From positions 62,001-126,000 of the forward strand of contig CAKQPS010000005.1 of the NCBI GenBank assembly GCA_934270475.1: a stretch of DNA of 64,000 nucleotides, written 5' to 3'. This DNA is from an uncultured Alphaproteobacteria bacterium (GTDB taxonomy: Bacteria > Pseudomonadota > Alphaproteobacteria > RF32 > CAG-239). The translations under genes were made by a program, and so were the position numbers. Shown in pieces: positions 41,901 to 50,215 of this stretch. How positions within the stretch are numbered: the stretch's first letter is position 1; each line of letters begins with the position of its first letter. The notes beneath the pieces were generated by a model. That model searched no databases. It worked only from the letters and a program-made list of their open reading frames with translations, and was not told the DNA's origin.

Positions 41901-42749
41901 ATGAATACGCAAAAACTTAAAACTGATATCCAATATCTGTTGCCAAAACGCTTTTTAACTAGGGTTATAGGCTTTTTTGCCGGCGCAAAACTCGGCGGGA
42001 TAACCACTTTTATGATAAAGCAATTTATCAAGCATTACAACGTCAACACCAAAGAAATGTCAGGCAAAGTAGAAGACTACAAATCTTTTAACGCATTTTT
42101 TTCACGTCCGCTGGCAGACGGCGCCCGCGCGGTCTACCCGGATTCAAATATCTTAACCTATCCGGTTGACGGCAAAATCAGCCACTTCGGTAAAATAGAA
42201 GATAAATTTTTATTTCAAGCCAAAAACCACTATTACACAGCCGAAGCCCTGCTTGCAGATGCTAAAGAAGCGCAAACATTCAAAAACGGAGAATTTATTA
42301 CCATTTATCTGTCGCCTCGAGACTATCACCGCGTTCACATTCCGTTTGAAGGCGTCTTAGACAAGATGATTTATGTTCCTGGGGATTTATTTTCCGTAAG
42401 CCCGCTTAATGCCAAGTACATACCGGAACTTTTTGCCCGCAATGAACGTGTTGTCTGCTATTTCAACACCTCTATCGGACGTATGGCAGTTGTGTTTGTC
42501 GGCGCCGCCATTGTCCGCAGCATTTCCACGGCTTGGGCAGGAACCGTAGCTCCAAATAAAAGCAAAGAAGTTACAACCTATGAATACGGCGACCGTGAAT
42601 TGACTTTTCCTAAAGGTACTGAAATCGGCAAATTCTTTATGGGAAGCACTGTCATCTGCTTATTTGAAAAAGATAAAATCAGCTTTTCCGAAGATATGCA
42701 GGACGGTCAGCCAACCCGCATGGGTTTGCCAATGGCAAAGATAAAATAA
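41901..42749 (+). CDS. psd: Phosphatidylserine decarboxylase
   Basis: A 282-aa proenzyme of the long (E. coli-like) type that converts phosphatidylserine to phosphatidylethanolamine at the inner membrane. Landmarks are the N-terminal SFNAFFSRPL, TYPVDGKISHFG (with the catalytic-triad Asp), LSPRDYHRVHIP (with the His) and the self-cleavage motif FMGST, where Ser249 becomes the pyruvoyl group. Many alphaproteobacteria instead have the short form. AGGAG lies 7 nt before the ATG. Monocistronic. Confidence 0.95.
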   Translation: MNTQKLKTDIQYLLPKRFLTRVIGFFAGAKLGGITTFMIKQFIKHYNVNTKEMSGKVEDYKSFNAFFSRPLADGARAVYPDSNILTYPVDGKISHFGKIEDKFLFQAKNHYYTAEALLADAKEAQTFKNGEFITIYLSPRDYHRVHIPFEGVLDKMIYVPGDLFSVSPLNAKYIPELFARNERVVCYFNTSIGRMAVVFVGAAIVRSISTAWAGTVAPNKSKEVTTYEYGDRELTFPKGTEIGKFFMGSTVICLFEKDKISFSEDMQDGQPTRMGLPMAKIK

Positions 42750-42768
42750 GTCATATTTTCAAACTTAC

Positions 42769-42792
42769 AAAAGCTCTCGTCAGAGAGCTTTT
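42769..42792 (+). terminator. Terminator of psd
   Basis: AAAAGCTCTC (42769-42778) pairs with GAGAGCTTTT (42783-42792) around a GTCA loop. Confidence 0.9.
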
Positions 42793-42805
42793 ATTTTGCC
42801 TCAAA

Positions 42806-42841
42806 AAAAGTCCGCGGTTTTAAAATAAACTGCGGACTTTT
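42806..42841 (-). terminator. Terminator of the SPOR-nagZ operon
   Basis: AAAGTCCGC and GCGGACTTT (42808-42840) form the stem; on the minus strand it is followed by TTTTTTT. Confidence 0.88.
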
Positions 42842-42857
42842 CTAATTCATAAAAAAT

Positions 42858-43268
42858 CTAATCAAAATGATTCAAGTCTATCGGTTTTTCTTCAGTTTTC
42901 TCAACTTTTTTCTCATCAGTTGTTTCTTGCGCAGACAGCTCATCCGCAGCTTGAGCATTTTCTTTTGCAGCAGATTCTTTATTTTCTTCTTTATTGATAT
43001 AGCTGCTCATAAACTGCAAAGCTTCTTCTGTTTCTTCCGGTGTATTTTCTTCTGCTTCTTTTTCAGCTTGCGGAGCGTTTTTGCGATTATCTATATCTGT
43101 CTTAACTTTTTCAATTTTATCTTTCATTGTTTTTGAACCAGCTTTTGCCGCATCTACGCTGTCTTTAAACTTTTCTTCCAGCATCTGACGCAAAGCCGGC
43201 AGTTTTTCAGCATTAAAAATAGCCAAAACACCGACAATTATTAAAAACCAACCAAAGAAACCATCCAT
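42858..43268 (-). CDS. TatA/TatB-like small membrane protein
   Basis: A 136-aa protein with one N-terminal membrane helix (FGWFLIIVGVLAIF), the hinge NAEKLPALRQMLEEKF, an amphipathic helix and a long acidic, Glu/Ala-rich tail. This is the TatA/TatB plan, where the hinge is normally FG-P/A-x-KLP; here Asn replaces the Gly. Position also fits: alphaproteobacteria often carry nagZ, scpAB and tatABC in this order after a SPOR gene. scpA, scpB and tatC are absent here, so it may be a diverged relic or have another job. AAGGAG lies 8 nt before the ATG, 16 bp after nagZ. Confidence 0.55.
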   Translation of the reverse strand: MDGFFGWFLIIVGVLAIFNAEKLPALRQMLEEKFKDSVDAAKAGSKTMKDKIEKVKTDIDNRKNAPQAEKEAEENTPEETEEALQFMSSYINKEENKESAAKENAQAADELSAQETTDEKKVEKTEEKPIDLNHFD

Positions 43269-43284
43269 AATTTTTCTCCTTAAT

Positions 43285-44340
43285 TTATTTGCGAATGCGG
43301 CTTAAAACTTCTGTCGCATCATAATCTGAATTGTACGATATAATATTTTTCAGCGCTGCACAATATTTATTTTTAGACTGTACATAGCTTTGTCTTTTAA
43401 GCGGTCGGGCAATAATTTGCTGAATTACCGCCAGCCGTTCAGCCGCTTCATCACTCAAAACCGCCCCGCTTGCCGCCAATTCGGCATTAGCCGAAAAGCC
43501 TGCGTTTCCCAAACACACGGCATCGCAGCCAGCAGCAAGCGTTCTTTGCGTTCTCTCGCTTATAGAACCTTTAAGCGCCTGCATCACCACGGCGTCAGAA
43601 ACTAAAAAACCATCAAAGCCGATATGTTTGCGGATAACATCTTTAATTACTTTTGCCGATTCGCTTGCTGGATAAACTTTATCTACGGCGGTCAGTAAAA
43701 TATGCGCAACCATTCCCATAGGCGCTTTATTCAGCTGCTTAAACGGATAAAAATCTTGCTTCAACGCTTCTAAATTTTCATCAATTACCGGCAGTTCCAA
43801 GTGCGGGTCGCTTTGCGCCCGTCCATGCCCTGGCAGATGTTTAACACATGGGCAAACGCCGTTTGCCGCAAATTCAGCAACCATTGCCCTACCCAATTTT
43901 GCTATTTGCTTTTCGTCTCCGGCAAAACAACGACCTTTCAGCACAGCCGATGTAAAATTATAATAAACATCTAAAACCGGCGCAAAATTAACATTAACTC
44001 CGCAGTTTTTCAAATCGTGAGAAATTAAAAAGGCGTGTTCTTGAGCCAATTCTTCCGTCGTCAGACGTTCCTGCTCGCTCACTGGCGTAAATTCAGGCTC
44101 CACCAAGCGCCGCACCCTGCCGCCTTCTTGGTCGACAGCTATCAAAACATCTTCACGCCCGATTGTTTCTTTAATCTCTTTACATAGCCGCTGCAGCTGT
44201 TTTTTGCTCTGCACATTATTGCAGCCTTTGGCAAACAAGCACACTCCCAGCGGATTGCTGCGTTCAAACAGACGTTTTTCCTCGTCGCTTAAATAAAATC
44301 CTTGAACAGATAAAAATGCTGGAAGTATATTTTTACTCAT
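43285..44340 (-). CDS. nagZ: Beta-N-acetylhexosaminidase NagZ
   Basis: A 351-aa GH3 enzyme that removes N-acetylglucosamine from muropeptides in cell-wall recycling, in the cytoplasm. Landmarks are AVDQEGGRVRRL, KHLPGHGRAQSDPHLELPVI with the catalytic-loop His/Asp and FLVSDAVVMQAL with the nucleophile Asp. Length fits NagZ. It starts 6 bp after the SPOR gene, with AAGGA rather far (about 13 nt) upstream of the ATG. Confidence 0.94.
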   Translation of the reverse strand: MSKNILPAFLSVQGFYLSDEEKRLFERSNPLGVCLFAKGCNNVQSKKQLQRLCKEIKETIGREDVLIAVDQEGGRVRRLVEPEFTPVSEQERLTTEELAQEHAFLISHDLKNCGVNVNFAPVLDVYYNFTSAVLKGRCFAGDEKQIAKLGRAMVAEFAANGVCPCVKHLPGHGRAQSDPHLELPVIDENLEALKQDFYPFKQLNKAPMGMVAHILLTAVDKVYPASESAKVIKDVIRKHIGFDGFLVSDAVVMQALKGSISERTQRTLAAGCDAVCLGNAGFSANAELAASGAVLSDEAAERLAVIQQIIARPLKRQSYVQSKNKYCAALKNIISYNSDYDATEVLSRIRK

Positions 44341-44346
44341 TGTCTA

Positions 44347-45228
44347 TTATTTTTCCTTAGCTATGCAGTCGCGCAAACCTTTAGACTTTAGCTCAACGCA
44401 AGCTTGCGATGCCGCCGCTTTATCGGCAAATGAACCGGCGCGCAAACGATAAAACATACCTTGAGCACCCAAATCAGATGTTTGAATTTCATGCGGCATT
44501 TTTTTCAAATCTGCATACTTAGCCGACAAATCAGCCCACAATTTTTCAACAGCGGCTTTATTTTTAGACGCTATAAACTGAATTTGCCACCCGCCTGCGG
44601 CTGCTGCAGCCGACGCATCTTTTTCCGCCGGTTTAACTTCCACTTTTGCCGGAGTTTCAGCTTTTTCGGCTGTATCAGGCTTTGCATTGTCAGCTAACAA
44701 ATCAGCAGGCTTTGCCGGAACATTGCCGCCGGTACTTTCCATAGTTTCAGGCTTTACTGCTTTAGTGCTGTCCGCCGAAACTTCATCAACAATCTGATCC
44801 AAATTTGCGGCATTAGCGTCAACATCAACAACTTCAGGCACTATATCCGGCAATTTCGGAGTTTCCGGTTTTGGCAGCAAATTTTCCACTACCGTAGTAT
44901 CAACTTCTTTCTTTTCTACAATATTGTAAACAGTTTTATCCTGATTCGGAATATCCATTCCCCCCGGATTTTCCGGTTTAATTTTAACAGCGGTCTGCGG
45001 ACGGCGGATAATTGGAATTTCCTTTTCCGTTTCGGCATATTGCGGAGCCAAAACCAGCCAGCCGACCACACCTGCCAACGCCACGCCGGCAAACGTTCCT
45101 AAAAAATTATTGCGGGAACGCGCCAATTCAGTGCGGCGTTCTTCTAAGGTGGCAATTTTTTGATTAGCCACTTTCTGTTTAAAATCGTTCAAATAATCGT
45201 CATCTTTATTTAATAAACCGGGATACAT
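44347..45228 (-). CDS. SPOR-domain membrane protein
   Basis: A 293-aa protein with a 40-residue charged cytoplasmic part, one membrane helix (about 43-60, LGTFAGVALAGVVGWLVL), a long Pro/Glu/Val/Lys-rich periplasmic linker and a C-terminal SPOR domain (about 215-293: GWQIQFIASKNKAAVEKLW to the end). SPOR domains bind denuded glycan at the division septum. Position directly before nagZ is the usual alphaproteobacterial one. GAGG lies 7 nt before the ATG. Confidence 0.92.
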   Translation of the reverse strand: MYPGLLNKDDDYLNDFKQKVANQKIATLEERRTELARSRNNFLGTFAGVALAGVVGWLVLAPQYAETEKEIPIIRRPQTAVKIKPENPGGMDIPNQDKTVYNIVEKKEVDTTVVENLLPKPETPKLPDIVPEVVDVDANAANLDQIVDEVSADSTKAVKPETMESTGGNVPAKPADLLADNAKPDTAEKAETPAKVEVKPAEKDASAAAAAGGWQIQFIASKNKAAVEKLWADLSAKYADLKKMPHEIQTSDLGAQGMFYRLRAGSFADKAAASQACVELKSKGLRDCIAKEK

Positions 45229-45351
45229 AGATAAACCTCATTCAAAATTTTCTTTATTTTACGTGCTAATGTTTTAAAATCACTTAACATAACAAAAATT
45301 TTCTTTTATTTCCCAAAAAAGATACTATAGTCAGAAAAAAAGGATATGCTA

Positions 45352-46146
45352 ATGAAAATTGCCACGTTAAACATCAATTCCATAAACGCCAGACTGCCGA
45401 ATTTACTGCAATGGCTGCAGCAAAATCAGCCCGACGTTTTACTGCTGCAGGAAATAAAAACAGAATTTAACAATTTTCCGTTTTTTGATTTGCAGGTTTC
45501 AGGCTATGACGCCAAAATTTTAGGACAAAAAAGCTATAACGGCGTTGCTGTTTTAAGCAAACAAAAAATGACTGTCACTGCCGAAAATCTGCCTAATTTT
45601 CCTGATGAAAACGCCCGCTATTTGGAAATTGAGCTCACTAAAAACGGTCAGAATTATGTGATTGCTTCACTGTATCTGCCCAATGGCAATCCACCGTATA
45701 ACAATGAAAAAGACACTTCCCGCTTTGAATATAAGCTTAAATGGATGGACGCCTTTTTAAGCCATGCCGAAGAATTGCTGTTGCAGCATAAAAATGTCAT
45801 TTTAGCCGGAGATTTTAATGTAATATTGACCAAGAATGATGTTTTCAATCCCGAGCTTTTTACCAGCAATGCCTTATACCGCCCCGAAGTTTGGCAGCGT
45901 CTGCGCAAACTGGAATTTATCGGCTATTCCGATGCCTACCGTTTATTATATCCAACCCAAACCGGCTACACTTTTTGGGACTATACCAACGCCTCGTTTG
46001 CCAATGATTTAGGCATGCGCATTGACTATATATTCTGTTCTCCGGCGCTTGCCGACAATTTGCAGGCTTGCCACATAGATAAAGATTTCAGAGCTTTGGA
46101 TAAAGCCTCGGATCATACAATTCTGCTGGCTGAATTTAAGGAATAG
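45352..46146 (+). CDS. xthA: Exodeoxyribonuclease III
   Basis: A 264-aa AP endonuclease/exonuclease of the Xth family for base-excision repair. Motifs in order: ATLNINSINARLPNLLQWL, LLLQEIKTE (metal-binding Glu), ASLYLPNGNP, ILAGDFNVIL (Asp/Asn), FWDYTNASFANDLGMRIDYI, and SDHTILLAEF (catalytic Asp-His). The ATG at 45352 is preferred over 45346 because AAAGGA lies 7 nt before it. The protease gene follows after 3 bp. Confidence 0.95.
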   Translation: MKIATLNINSINARLPNLLQWLQQNQPDVLLLQEIKTEFNNFPFFDLQVSGYDAKILGQKSYNGVAVLSKQKMTVTAENLPNFPDENARYLEIELTKNGQNYVIASLYLPNGNPPYNNEKDTSRFEYKLKWMDAFLSHAEELLLQHKNVILAGDFNVILTKNDVFNPELFTSNALYRPEVWQRLRKLEFIGYSDAYRLLYPTQTGYTFWDYTNASFANDLGMRIDYIFCSPALADNLQACHIDKDFRALDKASDHTILLAEFKE

Positions 46147-46149
46147 AAA

Positions 46150-47211
46150 ATGAAAAAAATTATATTTTCCGCCGTTTTGTTCATGACATTTCCAGCCTTT
46201 GCCTCTGTTGATGAAAATTTGCTAAATGAAATGCTGACTATGGTCAACCAAGACTATTTACAGCCCGTCAGCAACGCCAAACTTGCCGCCGACGGTTTGC
46301 AGGCAATTACTGATTTAGATTCTGATGTGGTCATTTCCAAAGGCAGCGACAAATTTTACCTTTATTACAAAAAGCAAATCAAAAAAATCATTCCGCAACC
46401 AAAAGATTCCGCCGACATTGCCGCATGGAGCAAAACCATGACGCAAATTGCCGATGAAACCTCGAAATGGTCGGAAAAAGTCGCCTTAAAAGATTTTGAA
46501 TTGCCTGATTTAATGATGAAAAAAATCACCGGCAAACTGGATAAATTTTCGCATTACTATTCAGAATACGATTACAGCGACGACGCGGAAGAAAATTCTA
46601 TTTACACCCTATACAGCGACCGCAAAATTGATGATGTTTTATATTTGCGCATACGAATTTTTAACAAGCAGACGGCTAAAGCCGTGCAGGGTTCGCTTGA
46701 ACGCAACAAGCCCTACAGCGCCGTAATTTTAGATTTGCGCGGCAACAGCGGAGGAATTTTAAATGAAGCACTGAAAGTTGCAGACTTTTTTACCGATAAT
46801 GAAATTATAACCTACACTTCCGGTCGAGACGATTCCAATATTCATTACTACACTTCTAAAGAAGGACGCTTATATAGTGGTCCGCTGGCAATATTGGTTG
46901 ACGGCGAAACCGCTTCAGCGGCAGAAGTTTTGGCGGCAGGTCTGCAAGATCAATCCCGCGCCCAAATCATAGGCACCAAAACTTTCGGCAAAGGAACAAT
47001 TCAAAATGTCATACAAATGAGCAACGGCGGAAAACTTGTTTTAACGACAGAGCAGTTTTTTACCCCGTCCGGCAAAATAATTCATCAAAACGGTGTAACT
47101 CCGGATTTGTGTGTTGTTCCGGCTGCAGACAATTCTTGCCCGCAAGAAAGCCGACTTTGGGAAGAAAACGACATTTCAACTGCAATTAAATTGCTGAAAA
47201 ATGAAATGTAA
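46150..47211 (+). CDS. S41-family periplasmic protease
   Basis: A 353-aa secreted serine protease of the C-terminal processing (Tsp/CtpA) family. The signal peptide is about 1-18 (AFAS). A helical N-terminal part follows, then the S41 core: VILDLRGNSGGILNEALKVA, DGETASAAEV with Ser256, and KTFGKGTIQ with Lys281 and Gln285, spaced as in Tsp. No PDZ domain is apparent in the 60 or so residues where one is expected, so substrate recognition may differ. AAGGA lies 7 nt before the ATG; the gene follows xthA after 3 bp. Confidence 0.9.
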   Translation: MKKIIFSAVLFMTFPAFASVDENLLNEMLTMVNQDYLQPVSNAKLAADGLQAITDLDSDVVISKGSDKFYLYYKKQIKKIIPQPKDSADIAAWSKTMTQIADETSKWSEKVALKDFELPDLMMKKITGKLDKFSHYYSEYDYSDDAEENSIYTLYSDRKIDDVLYLRIRIFNKQTAKAVQGSLERNKPYSAVILDLRGNSGGILNEALKVADFFTDNEIITYTSGRDDSNIHYYTSKEGRLYSGPLAILVDGETASAAEVLAAGLQDQSRAQIIGTKTFGKGTIQNVIQMSNGGKLVLTTEQFFTPSGKIIHQNGVTPDLCVVPAADNSCPQESRLWEENDISTAIKLLKNEM

Positions 47212-47223
47212 GCAAAAAAACAG

Positions 47224-47251
47224 TTGACAACCTCGTTAAAAAATGTATACT
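47224..47251 (+). promoter_or_regulatory. Sigma70-like promoter of rpmG
   Basis: TTGACA (47224-47229), 16-nt spacer, TATACT (47246-47251), among the best matches in the window, as expected for a ribosomal protein gene. Confidence 0.85.
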
Positions 47252-47296
47252 TCGCCTAAATGTTTTAATTGATAACTTTGTAAAAGAGTAAGAAAA

Positions 47297-47464
47297 ATGG
47301 CTAAAGCAGTAAAAATTAAAATTAAATTGGAAAGCAGTGCCGGTACCGGTTCTTTCTATTTGGCAGAAAAAAATCCAAGAACTCATCCTGAAAAATTGGT
47401 TTTGAAGAAATTTGATAAAAAATCTAAAAAACATGAAGAGTTCGTAGAAAAGAAATTAAAGTAA
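47297..47464 (+). CDS. rpmG: 50S ribosomal protein L33
   Basis: A 55-aa L33: MAKAVKIKIKLESSAGTG, then SFYLAEKNPRTHPEKL and a Lys-rich end. It lacks the four zinc-binding cysteines, the form found in most alphaproteobacteria. It has its own strong promoter and a terminator at 47486. Confidence 0.96.
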   Translation: MAKAVKIKIKLESSAGTGSFYLAEKNPRTHPEKLVLKKFDKKSKKHEEFVEKKLK

Positions 47465-47485
47465 TTTCTGCAAAGAATTTGAAAG

Positions 47486-47518
47486 AAGAGGTGCTGGTAA
47501 ATTCAGACCTCTTTTTTT
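47486..47518 (+). terminator. Terminator of rpmG
   Basis: AAGAGGT (47486-47492) pairs with ACCTCTT (47507-47513), followed by a T-run. It also sits three bases beyond the convergent xerC stop codon. Confidence 0.88.
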
Positions 47519-47520
47519 AT

Positions 47521-48456
47521 TTACTCTTTTTCAAGCGGATGCGCTTTGTGGTATTCTCTTTGCAAAGTCTCGGTTTGAACATCTGTGTAGCGCTGGGTAG
47601 TGCTTAGGGACGCATGACCTAACAATTCTTGAATTGAACGCAAATCCGTTCCCTCCGCCAACAGTTGCGTTGCAAACGAATGCCGCAGGGCATGCGGGGT
47701 TACCGTATCTGGCAAACCTAAAACCGAACGCAGTTTCTGTAATTGGCGTTGAATTATACGCGGACTGATTCGCTCACCTCGTGCCCCCAAAAACAATGGT
47801 TCTCCTACATTGAGTTTATACGGGCATTCTGCAAGGTAAGCGGCGATATGCTGCCAAACAATTGGAAGAAGGGGCACCAAACGTTCTTTATTCCCCTTAC
47901 CTTTAATGCGAAGGAACTCGCTTTTTGCAGTTATCTCGCCAACATTAACTGAAAGGGCTTCAGATATACGCAAGCCGCAACCGTACAACAAGGTTAAAAT
48001 TGCTTTATCTCGAAGCCCCTGCCACGCTTCCGTCTCTAGTCCTTCAATACCGCTAAGCAAACTAAAAGAATCTGTCACATCAAGGGCTTTGGGTAAAACC
48101 TTAGATTTTTTGGGTGATGAAATAACGCTGATTGCCGGATTTTTTATAATCTTTTTACGTTCCAGCCATTTGAAAAAATTTTTAACCGCCGAAAGTTCGC
48201 GGCACATAGAAGATTTGCTTAAACTACGGGCAGCCTGTTTGCTTAAAAATTTTCTAAAATCATGCACATCAAGCTCTTTTAGCTCTTGCAGGCTTAACGG
48301 CGTTTTCTTAACTTCAGCTAAAAAAAAAGACAAATCACGTGAATAACCGTCCAGCGTATGTTCAGAATACAGCCGTTCTTTCAAAAGCCAATCCTGCCAC
48401 TTTTCAATAAGCGGCAACAATGTGCCGTCTGCATTAAATTGAATTTCAGCTCTCAC
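47521..48456 (-). CDS. xerC: Tyrosine recombinase XerC/XerD
   Basis: A 311-aa Xer recombinase that resolves chromosome dimers at dif. The N-terminal SAM-like core-binding domain (about 10-105) is followed by the catalytic domain with Arg in YGCGLRISEALSV, the H-x-x-R box HALRHSFATQLLAEG, His in LGHASLSTTQRY and nucleophile Tyr290. The start is a GTG at 48456, just 3 bp after the SH3 protein stop. XerC rather than XerD is a guess; its partner is not in the window. Confidence 0.92.
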   Translation of the reverse strand: MRAEIQFNADGTLLPLIEKWQDWLLKERLYSEHTLDGYSRDLSFFLAEVKKTPLSLQELKELDVHDFRKFLSKQAARSLSKSSMCRELSAVKNFFKWLERKKIIKNPAISVISSPKKSKVLPKALDVTDSFSLLSGIEGLETEAWQGLRDKAILTLLYGCGLRISEALSVNVGEITAKSEFLRIKGKGNKERLVPLLPIVWQHIAAYLAECPYKLNVGEPLFLGARGERISPRIIQRQLQKLRSVLGLPDTVTPHALRHSFATQLLAEGTDLRSIQELLGHASLSTTQRYTDVQTETLQREYHKAHPLEKE

Positions 48457-48459
48457 GTT

Positions 48460-48972
48460 TTATTTTATAACCTCGTTTTTATATAGCCCAAACAGCCCGT
48501 CACGCGGCATCCAGCCTTTAATAGTATCAAATTTTATCAGACACATACCATCAGGAGTCGGACATTTTTCTATTTCTCCAACCACTCCGTCTTCAGCTTT
48601 TGCCACAACTTTGGAGTCAAGTTCCGGTTTGGCGTAAATATTATTTTCCCCTGGGTTTATAACTTTAACAAAGCGCCGTCCCGAAAGCATTGCTTTGTGC
48701 ACCCACGTTTCAGCGCCTTCCCAATCGCGAATTTTTCTCCATATTTCAAATTCAGCAATAATCTCCACTGGCGCGCCTTTTTGTTTATATACCCACACAA
48801 TAGGATATCTGCTCCCCGGTCCTGAACGCACATTTATCAAACTGGAGCGAAGTGAAACCATACGAGGCAAAGCCAATCCGCTTTCGCTTTCATTTTCTTC
48901 CGCCGCCTGCGCCGGTTTCATAAACACACAAACCAGGACAAGCGCCATAAATGTTGTCAACAATGCTTTCAT
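48460..48972 (-). CDS. Exported SH3-domain protein
   Basis: A 170-aa exported protein: signal peptide about 1-23 (AQAAE), then two bacterial SH3-like units. The first contains LRSSLINVRSGPGSRYPIVW, WRKIRDWEGAETWVHKAML; the second is NIYAKPELDSKVVAKAEDG to the end. Such proteins often bind peptidoglycan. It forms an operon with xerC. Confidence 0.88.
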   Translation of the reverse strand: MKALLTTFMALVLVCVFMKPAQAAEENESESGLALPRMVSLRSSLINVRSGPGSRYPIVWVYKQKGAPVEIIAEFEIWRKIRDWEGAETWVHKAMLSGRRFVKVINPGENNIYAKPELDSKVVAKAEDGVVGEIEKCPTPDGMCLIKFDTIKGWMPRDGLFGLYKNEVIK

Positions 48973-49056
48973 TTTTCTTCCCTTTAATAAAATTTAAATC
49001 AATGATAAATGTATATAATAAAAAAAAGGTAAACATTAAAAAAGAAAGGGTAAAAA

Positions 49057-50169
49057 ATGGATTTAATAAACACCGTAAAAGATTTAATTCGCTTTCGCAC
49101 CGAAACCGGTAACGAAGCAGAAATAAAAAAAGCCGCCGACTACATTATAAAAAAATTTGCCGGCACCGACGTTATTGCGGAAATTTTCCAAACCACGGCT
49201 TCTCCGGTTGTTTTTTTACGCAACACCGACAGTTTGAATTTTGATGTTTTGGTTTTGGGACACATCGACGTTGTTCCGGCTGAAGATTCTATGTTTGAAC
49301 CAGTTGAAAAAAACGGCAGAATGTATGGCAGAGGAACTTTGGATATGAAATCGTTTGCCGCCGTTGCGCTAAATTCTATGATGTATGTTGCCGAGCATAA
49401 GCTACCGCTTAAATTCGGAGTTATTCTTTCTACCGACGAAGAAAAAGGCAGCAAGTCAACCGCATCTTTTTTGGACGCCTATCCAAACTTAACTGCTAAA
49501 ATAGTACTTGATAACGATGTTGGTGGAGATATTACCAAAATTGTCAGCAAATGCAAAAATCCGGTGTTTGTAAAGCTGCTCGCCAATGGCAAAGAAGCAC
49601 ATGGCTCTACCCCGTGGGAAGGCATTGACGCCAACGAACTGCTTATTCAAAGCTGGAACAATCTGCGCAAAATCTATCCGTATTATGCCAAAAACCTGCC
49701 GCAGCCGCAAAACACTTGGTTTGATACCGTTCATATGGCTTTAATAAACGGCGGACAGGTTTCTAACGTGCTGTCTAATTATGCCGAAGCCCTGTTGGAT
49801 TTCCGCTTAACTGAAAATTCCACTCTTGAGCATTTAGAAGAAAATTTACAAAAATGTTTGGTTGAAGGCGTAACCTATAAAATTGTTTCGTCGTCAACAC
49901 CAGTGGTTATGGACGAAAGCAATCCTTATATTTTGGAATATAAAAACTTTGCCGAAAACATTTTAGGACGCCCGATAGAATTTGAGCACATCGGCGGCGC
50001 TACGGATTCGCGCGCATTTGCCGAAAAAGGCTCAATAGTCATTATGCACTCCGGCACTGGCGAAGGTATGCATGCTTCCGGCGAATATGTAGAAGTTGAA
50101 AGCGTCAAACAAATCACTGATATCCAAATAAAGTTTTTAGAAAAACTCGCTAAAGACAATATGAACTAA
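49057..50169 (+). CDS. M20-family metallopeptidase (ArgE/DapE-like)
   Basis: A 370-aa di-zinc amidohydrolase of the M20 family. Zinc and catalytic motifs are GHIDVVPAE (His, Asp), GRGTLDMKS (bridging Asp), STDEEKGSKS (general-base Glu pair) and IGGATDSRAF; a dimerisation lid domain lies at about 175-285. The family includes acetylornithine deacetylase and succinyl-diaminopimelate desuccinylase; motif order alone does not decide the substrate. AAAGGG lies 6 nt before the ATG. Monocistronic. Confidence 0.87.
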   Translation: MDLINTVKDLIRFRTETGNEAEIKKAADYIIKKFAGTDVIAEIFQTTASPVVFLRNTDSLNFDVLVLGHIDVVPAEDSMFEPVEKNGRMYGRGTLDMKSFAAVALNSMMYVAEHKLPLKFGVILSTDEEKGSKSTASFLDAYPNLTAKIVLDNDVGGDITKIVSKCKNPVFVKLLANGKEAHGSTPWEGIDANELLIQSWNNLRKIYPYYAKNLPQPQNTWFDTVHMALINGGQVSNVLSNYAEALLDFRLTENSTLEHLEENLQKCLVEGVTYKIVSSSTPVVMDESNPYILEYKNFAENILGRPIEFEHIGGATDSRAFAEKGSIVIMHSGTGEGMHASGEYVEVESVKQITDIQIKFLEKLAKDNMN

Positions 50170-50176
50170 AGCATCA

Positions 50177-50215
50177 CCGCTGACCGGCTGAGTATTTTGT
50201 TTGGTCGGTCAGCGG
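50177..50215. repeat. Hairpin spanning the pilin-like gene 3 stop codon
   Basis: CCGCTGACCG (50177-50186) pairs perfectly with CGGTCAGCGG (50206-50215). The stop codon of pilin-like gene 3 is in the second arm. No clean T-run, so it may be a palindromic element or a weak bidirectional terminator between the convergent genes. Confidence 0.7.
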
